A stretch of DNA of 64,000 bases, taken from Candidatus Eiseniibacteriota bacterium. Lineage in GTDB: Bacteria; Orphanbacterota; Orphanbacteria; Orphanbacterales; Orphanbacteraceae. Made by a program: the position numbers and the translations under genes. Below, in pieces: positions 1 through 8,484 of the stretch; within the stretch, counting starts at the first letter, position 1, and each line of letters starts with the position of its first letter. The notes below the pieces were generated by a model. That model made no database searches and was not told the origin of the DNA. It worked only from the letters and a program-made list of their open reading frames with translations. The stretch is taken from positions 186,001 through 250,000 of the forward strand of contig JAJCZU010000004.1 in NCBI GenBank assembly GCA_029262235.1, given 5' to 3'.

Positions 1-2
1 CA

Positions 3-890
3 GTTTCCGCAATACTGGTAGGCCGGCGTGTCCCGATTGACACGGCTCGGGATCCGGGCGCAAGACTAAACCCCCTGAACCTTGGAATTATTGATTTCTC
101 CTGGTTATCTATCATTGCGGGAACGCTAGCGCTTGTTTGCTTCGCAAGATCATCACCCCCCTTGGCTGCTCAGGGCCCGACGGATCTGTCGGTGGAGAAC
201 TTGCAGGCGCAGCTGGCGAACCTTCGCTTTCTCCTAGGCCATACGATTGAGAGTATTTTCCTGTTAGGTGGTGTACTGGCTGGATGTATGGCCATCCTCT
301 GGGCAGGAGAAATCTGGAGAAAGAAGGAAAGCTCCGCGCGCAGCCACTATAGGTTCACTACAATTGCTGCGATTCGAATGGTAGTTGCATACTTCATTGC
401 AGTGGGCAGTGCAGGTTGCTGGGTCGGAATTCCATTTTTTGAATTGATGAATGATCTAACGAATCAAATCGCTGCGCATGAAACGCCAAAGCGATCCGCC
501 ATACACAAGTCGAATGTCTTCACGATTGGTCCGTTTCCTAAGGGGATGCCAACGCTAGAGAGCTTAAGGGACCAAAGCAGTTGGCAAGGACTGGAACGGC
601 ACCTCGTCAATGCGGGGAGAGGATCGGACGTGTTTGTCCTGCTCGTTGGATCAGTCGACGAGGAAGAGCTGACTTCTCGGCTTGGAAGTGGAGAGAGGGT
701 TTCTCTTAGTAGTGCTCGTGCGAATTGGATTCGACAACAAATTCTCTTGGATAGCATTCCTGGCGTTAATCCCGATGCAGTATTGGCTGTTCAAGGGGGG
801 GCATCCAATACTGGACCGGAGATTTCAGATGCTGCGCTCGCACGAGATCGAGTTGTGAGAATTAGGGTTGAGCATCGAGAACTCGAGTAG
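3..890 (+). CDS. Membrane protein with C-terminal OmpA-like domain (5' end outside window)
   Basis: The reading frame is open from base 3, so the TTG at 162 is probably not the true start and the gene is cut by the window edge. The upstream codons encode a hydrophobic helix (about 100-150), and two more predicted membrane helices follow (about 240-300 and 365-440). The C-terminal ~90 residues resemble an OmpA/MotB peptidoglycan-binding domain: a beta strand ending VGSVDEEE, an 'LSSARANWIRQQIL' helix matching the LSxxRAxxV signature, and a final RDRVVRIRV strand. It probably sits in the inner membrane and contacts the cell wall. The next gene starts 10 bp downstream, suggesting an operon. Codon use is A+T-rich. 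OmpA-like proteins occur in defence systems such as Zorya, but the three-helix layout is not that of ZorB, so I assign no system. Confidence 0.6.
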   Translation, partial: VSAILVGRRVPIDTARDPGARLNPLNLGIIDFSWLSIIAGTLALVCFARSSPPLAAQGPTDLSVENLQAQLANLRFLLGHTIESIFLLGGVLAGCMAILWAGEIWRKKESSARSHYRFTTIAAIRMVVAYFIAVGSAGCWVGIPFFELMNDLTNQIAAHETPKRSAIHKSNVFTIGPFPKGMPTLESLRDQSSWQGLERHLVNAGRGSDVFVLLVGSVDEEELTSRLGSGERVSLSSARANWIRQQILLDSIPGVNPDAVLAVQGGASNTGPEISDAALARDRVVRIRVEHRELE

Positions 891-899
891 GAGGAAGCC

Positions 900-1083
900 G
901 TGACAAGGGAACAACCTCTGGATTCAGCAAAGCGACAGAGCGAGAGCATCTTGCTAGAAGAGTGGAAGCAGAGATGCGAATCCTATAGGCAGTATCAAAG
1001 TCTCTACTTGACAACGAACAGTATCGTCTTAACCGGTGGATTGATTTCTTTCAGCATTGGAAGCGACAAAGATATGACTCAGT
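900..1083 (+). pseudogene. Small membrane-protein gene interrupted by repeat array
   Basis: A GTG start at 900 lies just after an AGGAGG-like site in the 10-bp gap behind the previous gene. About 60 codons look like real protein: a charged N-terminus, then a hydrophobic stretch beginning NSIVLTGGLISFSIG. From about 1083 the frame runs into the GC-rich two-box repeat array and becomes low-complexity Arg/Ser/Pro sequence until a stop at 1499, which I do not regard as coding. I see no continuation of the gene after the array. The simplest reading is a short membrane protein, co-transcribed with the OmpA-like gene, whose 3' part was replaced by the repeat. A natural short protein ending within the array is less likely. 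Confidence 0.45.
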
Positions 1084-1195
1084 TTAGCGAAGTGGCTGCA
1101 TTGACGCCGGGCTCCCTCTTTTCGTGCTCCGCCCGCTGGCGGGGGCGAGTTCGGGGCGGACAGGCTGCATCGTGGACTCGCGCGACCGGCCCCGC

Positions 1196-1490
1196 GGCCC
1201 TTGTGGAAAGGGGGAGTGAGAGGTGCTGGGGCAACATGTCTCAATGTCTCTCGGGGAGAGACCCCACGGCACCTTGGTCCACCCCTGTGGAAAGTGAGAT
1301 CGCACCCCCGGAGAGCCAGGTGGGAGACCTCGCAAGTCATGCGGGGTCTCCTCTATTATCCTTTCGCGGATCGAACGAGAATTGGGGCTTCACAGGCCAC
1401 ACGGCGAAGTGCGTCTCGCCCGCTCGCCACCTGTGGAAATGCCGACCCCGCGACAGGCCCCACACGTCTCGATGTCTCGGGGGGAGAGAA
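1196..1490 (+). repeat. Two-box 84-bp repeat array, copy 1
   Basis: Box A (CTGTGGAA or TTGTGGAA) occurs at about 1201, 1286 and 1431. Box B (GTCTCAATGTCTC or GTCTCGATGTCTC) occurs at 1238 and 1466. The A-to-B distance is 35-37 nt and the first two A boxes lie 85 nt apart, matching the array at 10.76-10.99 kb. A tRNA-3'-end-like stretch and a hairpin (1320-1352) sit between the second and third A boxes. The array interrupts the preceding gene. It fits no repeat family I recognise and is not a CRISPR, because two different boxes alternate with unequal gaps. Confidence 0.6.
1320..1352 (+). terminator. Strong hairpin after degenerate tRNA-3'-end sequence
   Basis: GGAGACCTCGCA pairs with TGCGGGGTCTCC across a short loop and is followed by a T-rich stretch. 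It comes directly after CCGGAGAGCCAGG, a degraded version of the tRNA 3' end seen intact at 10.63 and 12.89 kb. It could act as a terminator. The same arrangement recurs at three other places in the window with different stem sequences. Confidence 0.5.
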
Positions 1491-1603
1491 CACATGTAAG
1501 CATTACCTCAGTAGGGCATTGGGCATCTCTGCAGCAAAGAGGGGTCTAAGGCACCATGCGGAGTTTCGTCACGGACGATTACCAGGACGCATAGCACTGT
1601 TGC

Positions 1604-2341
1604 ATGTATCAGCAAGGTAGCTCTAGACTGACTATCAACTGGGACAGGGAGAGTCACCTGCACTTACCAACACGAGCCCTTGGGAAGGTTGTGAAAACTA
1701 CAAAAGCACACTGCAATCAATGTCTAGATTCTCGGCAGCATGATGTCCTGCATTCGCACTCGGAGAAGTGGAATTCTAACGATGGTGGAATATGCGGATC
1801 TGACGAGTATGACCTTCTTCGGTGTCGCGGATGTGAGTCGATTGCGGTACGACATATCGCGTGGTGCTCGGAGGACATCGACGAATTGGGGGCTCCATAT
1901 AGCACCGTTTTATACTACCCACCCTCAATTTCTCGACCAATGCCACGTTGGGTTCACGACCTTGTAACCAGCGAGGCGACTTCTTTGATGGGGGATCTTC
2001 TTCAAGAGATCTATGTTGGCCTCCAAAACAACATTGCGAGTCTTGCAACGATGGGCATTCGAGCCTTGATCGAATCAATCATGATTGAGAAGATTGACGA
2101 TCAAGGATCGTTTGCTGAGAATATCAATGCGTTTATGGCTGCGGGTCATATTTCGAAAGACCAAGAAGGGATTCTCAAGGCGGCACTTGAGGTTGGACAT
2201 GCGGTCATACACAGATCGTACTCGCCATCTAAAGACGATTTGGAGACTTGTATGGACATTGTGGAAGGCATCGTGGAAACTCTCTACATACATCCACACA
2301 AGGCGGATAAGCTAAGTCAAAAAGTTCCACGTCGTAAGTAG
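1604..2341 (+). CDS. Zinc-ribbon protein with DUF4145 (HEPN-like) domain
   Basis: This 245-residue protein has two CxxC pairs (C37/C40 and C74/C77) spaced like a zinc ribbon. A helical C-terminal half (about 120-235) has the features of DUF4145: 'LQNNIASLATMGIRALIE', then 'ALEVGHAVIHRSY' and a final long helix. DUF4145 belongs to the HEPN-like helical families found beside restriction and other defence genes, often as an accessory or RNA-targeting domain. The start is uncertain: ATG 1604 lacks a clear ribosome site, and an internal start near the first CxxC is possible. It is followed at 2476 by an ATPase-nuclease pair on the same strand, so the three genes could act together. The A+T-rich composition fits transferred DNA. 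Confidence 0.6.
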   Translation: MYQQGSSRLTINWDRESHLHLPTRALGKVVKTTKAHCNQCLDSRQHDVLHSHSEKWNSNDGGICGSDEYDLLRCRGCESIAVRHIAWCSEDIDELGAPYSTVLYYPPSISRPMPRWVHDLVTSEATSLMGDLLQEIYVGLQNNIASLATMGIRALIESIMIEKIDDQGSFAENINAFMAAGHISKDQEGILKAALEVGHAVIHRSYSPSKDDLETCMDIVEGIVETLYIHPHKADKLSQKVPRRK

Positions 2342-2475
2342 TTCGGACCTCAATGTCCAAGAACATCGATCTACCGCAGGCGGCAAGTCTCCCGTAGGCC
2401 CTCATTACTTGAGGATCGCAACTTCAGGGAGAGGTGGAGCCATGCCTGATTGCGATTCAAACGAGGCAGAATACG

Positions 2476-3531
2476 ATGCTTGACCGGCTAACGCTAGCGA
2501 ACTTTACAGCCTTTCCCCACGCGGAGTTCAAATTCTCACGGGGCCTAAACGTCATTGTCGGCGAGAATGGACTTGGCAAGACACACGTTCTGAAGGCAGC
2601 GTACTCCACAGTCTACATGAGCTCAAAGGGCAAGAGGGATTCTGGATCTGCCAATCCAACGAAAGCACACGTTCAAACTGCCCTTGCTAAACACCTAAAC
2701 GCAGTGTTCAAGCCTGACTCGCTTGGTCGGCTTGCCCGAAGGAGGGCACCCGGAAGGGCAAGGTGTGAGGTTTCATGTGCGTTTGCCCCACCAAAGTACA
2801 GCTTACGGTTCTCCTTCAACACGTCTAGCAGGTCGGAGGTCACGGTCGACAAGACACCTTCAGCATGGATTCCCGATATCCCCGTCTATTTCCCAACGCG
2901 AGAGCTTCTCACCATATTCCCAGGCTTCGTGTCGCTTTATGAGACGACCCAAACGTCATTCGAACAAACGTGGCGCGACACGTGCATCCTACTAGGGGCA
3001 CCTCTGGCCCGAGGACCACGCCTGAAACAGATCAAGGCACTCCTAGAACCAATCGAAAGCGCTATGGGGGGAAAACTAGTTTTGGAAGACTCGAAGGGCT
3101 TCTACCTGAAACTTTCGAAATCAAAGATGGAAGTGAATCTCGTAGCCGAAGGGCACCGAAAACTGGCAATGATCGCCCGATTGATCGCAACAGGCGTGCT
3201 GCAAAAGAAAGGCTATCTCTATTGGGATGAGCCCGAAGCAAATCTAAACCCAAATATGACAAAGCTTGTCGCAAGGACGATAGTGCATCTTTGCCAGAGT
3301 GGTATCCAGGTTACGGTCGCGACCCACAGTTTGTTCTTGATCAGAGAGTTCGACATCCTTCTAAGAACCGAGGAGTTCAAGGGAACGCCAAGCCGGTTCT
3401 TTGGACTACATTCGGTCGAAGATGGCGCTGTTCTGACTCAGGGCAACACTGTCGATGAGATCGGGGACATTACTTCTCTTCAAGAAGAGCTCGCGCAATC
3501 TGATCGATATCTGGCACAAGAAGGCGAATAA
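2476..3531 (+). CDS. AAA/ABC-type (OLD-like) ATPase
   Basis: A 351-residue P-loop ATPase of the AAA_15/AAA_21 (OLD/RecF-like) type. Walker A GENGLGKT lies at residues 29-36, following the usual 'LTLANFTAFPHAEFKF' opening. Walker B WDEPEANLNP is near 248-257, and a switch histidine lies in VATHS near 282. I chose ATG 2476 over GTG 2434 because the conserved N-terminus begins there and GAGGC is 8 nt upstream. No TOPRIM nuclease domain follows, so any nuclease activity must come from a partner. The next gene begins 2 bp after the stop and encodes a PD-(D/E)XK-type nuclease, so the pair is probably translationally coupled. This architecture (ATPase sensor plus nuclease) recalls Septu, Gabija and PARIS, but the partner differs from theirs. 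Confidence 0.8.
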   Translation: MLDRLTLANFTAFPHAEFKFSRGLNVIVGENGLGKTHVLKAAYSTVYMSSKGKRDSGSANPTKAHVQTALAKHLNAVFKPDSLGRLARRRAPGRARCEVSCAFAPPKYSLRFSFNTSSRSEVTVDKTPSAWIPDIPVYFPTRELLTIFPGFVSLYETTQTSFEQTWRDTCILLGAPLARGPRLKQIKALLEPIESAMGGKLVLEDSKGFYLKLSKSKMEVNLVAEGHRKLAMIARLIATGVLQKKGYLYWDEPEANLNPNMTKLVARTIVHLCQSGIQVTVATHSLFLIREFDILLRTEEFKGTPSRFFGLHSVEDGAVLTQGNTVDEIGDITSLQEELAQSDRYLAQEGE

Positions 3532-3533
3532 CC

Positions 3534-4112
3534 GTGGCGACCCTCACCGAAGGAAGTCTGGAGTTTGAGTTTCCCAGTGGCTGGCGGGAAACCAAATTCG
3601 ATGAATGGGCCTTTTATCGTAATCAGTTTCAGAAGCTGGGACAAGCACACATACATTGTTCACGTTGTGAAGTACCCATGGAATGTACCTGCGGAAATCG
3701 TCGGGTTGCTGGTACCAAAGGAGTCGACTTTCTGGCGATTGATACGACGACGAATTGTTGGCATATTGAAGTTAAGGATTATAGAGCCACGCGAGCATCT
3801 GACTTCACCTTCCTGGCCGACGAAGTCGCCTTGAAAGTCCGCGACACACTATCTTGTCTAGTTGCTTGTAGCATTAACGGGAACGAACCAAGAGAGACTA
3901 CAATTGCTAACAGAGCCGTAAGGTCCAATAGCCATCGAGTAGTGCTACACTTGGAGCAGCCGACGTATCATCGGAGCCTAGTGTCTCGGAACTCGCGAAG
4001 GGCAAGTGTTTTGCAAAGGCTTAAGCAGTTGGTCCGACCTATTGACAGGAGACCTCTTGTGGTTGATATGACGAGTCTCAGTGACGTTGATTGGAGTGTC
4101 ACATCAATCTGA
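3534..4112 (+). CDS. Predicted PD-(D/E)XK nuclease with Cys cluster, partner of the ATPase
   Basis: A 192-residue protein starting at GTG 3534, two bases after the ATPase stop. 'GVDFLAIDTTTNCWHIEVK' matches a PD-(D/E)XK core with D65, E79 and K81. A cysteine cluster just before it (C42, C45, C51, C53) could bind a metal. The C-terminal half is less informative. The tight spacing indicates co-expression with the upstream ATPase and suggests a two-protein nuclease complex. I do not recognise the family. The nuclease call rests on the D...ExK pattern and gene context only; a non-catalytic restriction-like fold is possible. Confidence 0.6.
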   Translation: MATLTEGSLEFEFPSGWRETKFDEWAFYRNQFQKLGQAHIHCSRCEVPMECTCGNRRVAGTKGVDFLAIDTTTNCWHIEVKDYRATRASDFTFLADEVALKVRDTLSCLVACSINGNEPRETTIANRAVRSNSHRVVLHLEQPTYHRSLVSRNSRRASVLQRLKQLVRPIDRRPLVVDMTSLSDVDWSVTSI

Positions 4113-4489
4113 TTGCATTCCCCTAACGGCGGAAGCCTCGAACGCCCTCAATCTGATGAGTTGTCGGGCTCCTCTGAGCCTCGCTCCCGCTGTTTGTCGG
4201 TCATTGGACGTAAAGAAATATTCGAAGAGACTTCAGGGTGAGCAAACGCTCCAAGAACAAGACATGCGTCTTCCACGATCCAACTGGAGCTACTCCTGAT
4301 CACCTTCGCGGGTTGCGTAAGCCATTCGCCAGCCAGACCTGCTCCACCCACGCTCCTCCACAGGGGGGAGGGGGAGCGGGGTCTCGCACTCACTCCGCCG
4401 GTAAGGCAAAAGGGCGAGGCGGGCCGGGGAATCGGGTCGACAGGTAGGGATGTCACGTCGTGCCGCGCCTAAGCCAGGACGGACGCGCT
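4113..4489. other. Intergenic stretch with inverted copy of the repeat-family edge
   Basis: This 377-bp stretch between converging genes has no convincing ORF. Bases 4358-4397 (CCACAGGGGGGAGGGGGAGC onward) closely resemble 10725-10763: both have CAGGGGGAGCGGGG, a CTCGC element and CTCACTCC. It therefore belongs to the same repeat family as the two-box arrays, as an isolated edge without boxes A and B in order. No clear terminator was found. Confidence 0.45.
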
Positions 4490-6205
4490 TCAGTCCTTCC
4501 AGTACTTCTCAAAAAATTCTCGGGCTCCAGTCATCACATCTTCCGCCAAGTCCCGCAAAGCCTCATTAGCGGGCTCTTCATAGAGATCCTTGTTGTTATA
4601 CATGAAGTTTCCAAACGAGCTTGCCCGCATCGCCTCATCCGAGGTCTTCCCCTGCAAGACACTTAGGAGTGAGTGTCCTGATGCGATAATGGGTTCCAAG
4701 CGCTCCAGTTCTGAGATGGAGATAGATTGCACGGGCATGATCCTGCGATCGGAGTGGAACTCTGCAGGCATCAGTCGGTCTATCTCAGCATAGAGAGGGG
4801 GATTCATCGGTATATCATCCAGCGTCAGGATTACGGGAAAAACTTGGTCAATGCATTCTGGTATCACCCCGTTCGCTTGGAAGCCAGCGTCCACTCGCTT
4901 AAGAGTTCGAAGGATCTGGTCTCCGGCACCTTGGTAGATGTCCACGACCTTGGCGCTCGTTGCGTCAGGGTCTTCACCCGATCGTGCCGGAAACGGAAGC
5001 AGCTTCGCTTTGAACTCGAGTAAGACGATGGATCTGTTGTACGCAACGATGCCGTCGCAGTATTTTCCCTTCCCAAGCTCCTGGCGAAAGTCGTCAAGAG
5101 AAACGTAGCGTCTTAGCAAGGCACCGTGGGGAAAAATACGCTTGAGTACGAGATCACAGTATTGCTGAAACACTTCTCCCATGAATGTCAGGAAAAGTTG
5201 GCGCTCATCTCTAGGAATTCTCTGGTCTAGAAGCAGATGATGCAACCCCGTGGTTAGCTTGTTGCTCAAGAGACGCATTGAACTGACGTAGAGCCGAGAA
5301 CCGAAGCTAACTAATGGACGTCTCGCGAAGGGCAGGAAGTCAAAGGGCCTGATCTCCTCAAGTGAGTATCTTTTGCGGACCGCTTTGCATAGCTGGTCGG
5401 CACTCTGAGATTGAAGTGCAATGTATCGGTCAGAACGCTCCGCAGGGAGATTCAGATTCTTCCTGAAGTAGTGATCTGAGTTGACAGCGAGAGGGGCTGA
5501 AAATCCACCCTCAGGATCAATCCGAGTCCCCCAGTAGCTGAGTAAAGCAAAGGTGGTGGACCAATACTCTTCGGTGTCCAACTCATAGAGATCCCTGAAT
5601 CTTTGGGGAAGGTTGACATACGACCCGCACTCTCTAAGGTCTGGGTGCTCGCTCAGGTATAGGTGATAGTATCTGGCAAAGCTCATGTTCAGGCGATGGT
5701 AGGTCGTCAGCTCGTTAGCGAGGAGGTAAGCCATCCACTTTCGTGAGAACTCCGGAGCATCCTCTGGGACCCGCTCCAAGCCACAGGCGTTTGCCTCGGT
5801 GAGATCCGTAATCATCAGTAATGCTTTGCCAAAGTTCAGGGGGGAGTCGGCTCTGGTTGTCCGTTTAGGATCCTGAATGAGCATTGCCGCCTTGGTTAGG
5901 TTAAGAACCTGACGCTCATGAAATGGTACTGCGAGAGAACCACTGGTCAGATTAGCGATAGCTGTGTTGAATCGTTTGGCTTCGGCTCCAAACAGACCAT
6001 TGGCAATCCTGACAAGTGAGCGTTGGTCTCCAGGATGGCGGCTTCCAGCTAGCTCCAATATCACACGGGATGCCAATTCGACGATCTTCTCAAGGGAGTA
6101 GGCGCGAATGCATTCGGAAAAGTCGTTCCAAGTGGGCTTCTTACCGTAAACATCGTTGTAGCCCAACGCGACTACTAGGTGGGTCTTGTGCTTCAGGCTG
6201 CTCAT
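4490..6205 (-). CDS. Large protein with C-terminal PD-(D/E)XK nuclease-like domain
   Basis: This 571-residue protein has a helical N-terminal region of unknown family. Its C-terminal domain contains 'CDGIVAYNRSIVLLEFKAK' (about residues 382-400), giving the D...ExK arrangement of restriction-like nucleases. A 'GEVFQQYCDLVLKRIF' helix precedes it and a Gln-rich helix follows, as in that fold. It is convergent with the ATPase-nuclease pair and separated from it by repeat-family DNA, so it is probably an independent unit. The A+T-rich codon use matches the rest of 1-6.9 kb. A role in defence or DNA processing is inferred from the nuclease motif and neighbours; no specific system is recognised. 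Confidence 0.6.
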   Translation of the reverse strand: MSSLKHKTHLVVALGYNDVYGKKPTWNDFSECIRAYSLEKIVELASRVILELAGSRHPGDQRSLVRIANGLFGAEAKRFNTAIANLTSGSLAVPFHERQVLNLTKAAMLIQDPKRTTRADSPLNFGKALLMITDLTEANACGLERVPEDAPEFSRKWMAYLLANELTTYHRLNMSFARYYHLYLSEHPDLRECGSYVNLPQRFRDLYELDTEEYWSTTFALLSYWGTRIDPEGGFSAPLAVNSDHYFRKNLNLPAERSDRYIALQSQSADQLCKAVRKRYSLEEIRPFDFLPFARRPLVSFGSRLYVSSMRLLSNKLTTGLHHLLLDQRIPRDERQLFLTFMGEVFQQYCDLVLKRIFPHGALLRRYVSLDDFRQELGKGKYCDGIVAYNRSIVLLEFKAKLLPFPARSGEDPDATSAKVVDIYQGAGDQILRTLKRVDAGFQANGVIPECIDQVFPVILTLDDIPMNPPLYAEIDRLMPAEFHSDRRIMPVQSISISELERLEPIIASGHSLLSVLQGKTSDEAMRASSFGNFMYNNKDLYEEPANEALRDLAEDVMTGAREFFEKYWKD

Positions 6206-6325
6206 TTCGGGTGCTTTCGACGCGGAGTGGGAAAAATCTTCCTATTCTGTCCGAATGACACGAGGGGACAGTTGCTGAGCCCAGGAATCTTGAGGGGTAA
6301 GGTTGCGCAGGACCGTGTCGAAGCA

Positions 6326-6874
6326 CTATTGGAGGTCTTCAGCGGCCTCCACCAGTCTCCGTTCCCAGTCCTTAGGATACTTACGTTTTACCCGCTCTGC
6401 AGATTGTTGCAAACGCGACAATCGAAGGATGCTTTCCAAGAAGGAGTCGAGTGCTTCGTCCTCTGCCTCCTTCAGGCATGGGCCTTCATCACCGTTAGAA
6501 ATGCACAGTGCGATTGACATCTGAAGCCGCGCGCGTGCAAGCGATAGACTCGATTCGTAGGACAGGGATGGATAATTCTTTGTCCAGAATGTGCTCTTGC
6601 CGAATTCAACGGCCCTCCGATACGTCGTTTCATTATCGGGCTCTCTTTCAATCAGGAGATGCAATGGATCCCAGGACGCTGCCCTCTTCCGTGCCCTTCC
6701 AAGGGTATGCTCAACGTCGGCCATGAAGGCGTCGTTCACACCCTGAAGTTTCCGCTGCAATTCCTCGTCGGAGATTCCATTCGTTCCGTGTGAAGATTGT
6801 GGGAAGTTGCTGATAAACAATCCGATTCCAATGCCGAAACTCAGGATGCCAAGACTCAGCAAAGGCGCTTTCAC
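6326..6874 (-). CDS. Membrane-anchored protein of unknown function
   Basis: A 182-residue protein starting at GTG 6874, with GGGGAG 7 nt upstream. One hydrophobic N-terminal segment (residues 4-24) is followed by a soluble, strongly helical and charged region rich in Arg, Glu and Leu. The hydrophobic segment could be an uncleaved anchor or a signal peptide. Two cysteines occur (in ALCISNGDEGPCL). It lies 120 bp upstream of the 571-residue nuclease gene on the same strand and may be co-transcribed with it. No family is recognised. Confidence 0.5.
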   Translation of the reverse strand: MKAPLLSLGILSFGIGIGLFISNFPQSSHGTNGISDEELQRKLQGVNDAFMADVEHTLGRARKRAASWDPLHLLIEREPDNETTYRRAVEFGKSTFWTKNYPSLSYESSLSLARARLQMSIALCISNGDEGPCLKEAEDEALDSFLESILRLSRLQQSAERVKRKYPKDWERRLVEAAEDLQ

Positions 6875-7110
6875 GAAACTGCTCCCCTAATTGCTTTGTT
6901 CTCTGTTCGATTCCCCCGTAAGTGTATCACCTGTTGACACCGAAATGTCCCAACGTTAATAGAAAGACCGGTTCTATGGGTCATGTTACAGGACTTTTAA
7001 CTTTCCAGATAATCTTGTAGCTCCCATCAAACGCCTAGACAACTTGCACCGTCAAATCTAAAATCAAACTAAACAGTTCATGACTCATCTAGCCTTGGAG
7101 GTCATAACGC

Positions 7111-8484
7111 ATGCCAAAGCCGGATCTCCCCATCTTGAAGTCGGGCCAGCGGGCCCGCCTTATTCCGAGCATTTCGGACTCGAAGAAGGAAGAGCGGGCC
7201 ACATCTTCGCTGCTGGCAACCTTCACGGTCGTAGGAGGTTTCGCGGAGCGCGTGCTGCGTTCGGTTGGTGCGCCGATTTCCAAACGTGCTTCTGTCGAGT
7301 GCTATACCGAGGTCGTGCTTGCGACTAAAGACCAGAAGAGCGCTCGCCCGGACGGTTTGATTCAGGTGACGAGCCGGGGGAAAACGTGGACCGCCCTCGT
7401 TGAGGCGAAGGTCGGGAACAGTCAGCTTCGGCAGGATCAGATCGAGGACTATCTCGACCGCGCCCGAGAGTTGAAGCTGGATGCTGTGATCACTCTTTCG
7501 AATCAGTTCGCCCCGTTGCCGACTCATCATCCTCTGATGCTGCCAAAGTCAAAGACACGCACGGTCAACCTCTACCATTTCTCGTGGCTCTCTATCGCGT
7601 CCGAAGCAATCATGCTCGCCGACAGCAAAGGCGTTGAGGATCCTGAGCAAGCCTACATCCTGAGTGAGCTCGTCCGCTATCTCCAGCATCCCGGCTCGGG
7701 CGTGGCGACGCTCAAGAGTATGGGGCCGGGCTGGCGAAAGACCTGCGAGGAGGTTCAGAGGGGAATGACGCTTCGGCCGAACGCCGAGCACGTCAAGGAA
7801 ACGGTTTCGAGCTGGCACCAACTCAAGCGATACCTCGCAATTCAACTCAGCGTGGCCGTCGGCAAACCGGTCACGATTGCGATGAGCAGGGCCAGAAAGC
7901 TGGACCCGGCTGCGAACTTCACTCAGGACTGCGAGTACCTCGTCAAGTCACAGTGCCTTACAACGGAGTTTGAAGTTCCGGACGCTGCGGCAAAGCTCCA
8001 GTTTCTTGTCGATTTTCGGCGGCGCACACTGAATTTCGCCATGCGGCTCGACCCGCCGCGTGACAAGAAGCGTCCCGTGGCCGCGGTCAACTGGCTGACA
8101 CGTCAGCTGAAGGATTTCGAAGAATCCAATCTCCTGGTCCGAGCCGACTGGCCACGACGGATTCCGACCACGACCGCGTCGCTGTCCAGGGCGTTGAACG
8201 CCCCGCAGGATTTGATTCCGGAGAACGTGTCCGACCTGCCCAACAAACTCGAGGTAGCTCGAATCATCGACCTTGCCGGAAAGTTTCGCGGTGGAACGAA
8301 GTTTGTAGAGGAAGCGGAAGTCGCACTTAAGGATTACTACCGCGTTACAGGTCAGCAATTGAAGCCGTGGGCGCCGAAACCGCCGAAGCTCAAAGAGCCC
8401 GCCAGGGAAATCCTGCCCGACGAGGACGAGGCTTCGGTTGGATCGCCCGGTTGCGCCCCTCGGGCTGAGAATGAGAGTGCATGA
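7111..8484 (+). CDS. PD-(D/E)XK-like protein, first gene of a channel-containing operon
   Basis: A 457-residue protein with GGAGG 10 nt before ATG 7111. The N-terminal third has a restriction-like core: 'ARPDGLIQV' (D81), 'WTALVEAKVG' (E98, K100) and Q110 in 'LRQDQIEDYLDRA', the usual helix after the ExK strand. The remaining ~300 residues are of unknown family and end in a charged, Pro-rich tail. The stop overlaps the next start by 4 bp (ATGA), coupling it to a potassium-channel gene. Composition is clearly richer in G+C than the genes before 6.9 kb. It may act as a nucleic-acid sensor or nuclease; the match is to a fold-level motif, not a characterised protein. Confidence 0.6.
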   Translation: MPKPDLPILKSGQRARLIPSISDSKKEERATSSLLATFTVVGGFAERVLRSVGAPISKRASVECYTEVVLATKDQKSARPDGLIQVTSRGKTWTALVEAKVGNSQLRQDQIEDYLDRARELKLDAVITLSNQFAPLPTHHPLMLPKSKTRTVNLYHFSWLSIASEAIMLADSKGVEDPEQAYILSELVRYLQHPGSGVATLKSMGPGWRKTCEEVQRGMTLRPNAEHVKETVSSWHQLKRYLAIQLSVAVGKPVTIAMSRARKLDPAANFTQDCEYLVKSQCLTTEFEVPDAAAKLQFLVDFRRRTLNFAMRLDPPRDKKRPVAAVNWLTRQLKDFEESNLLVRADWPRRIPTTTASLSRALNAPQDLIPENVSDLPNKLEVARIIDLAGKFRGGTKFVEEAEVALKDYYRVTGQQLKPWAPKPPKLKEPAREILPDEDEASVGSPGCAPRAENESA

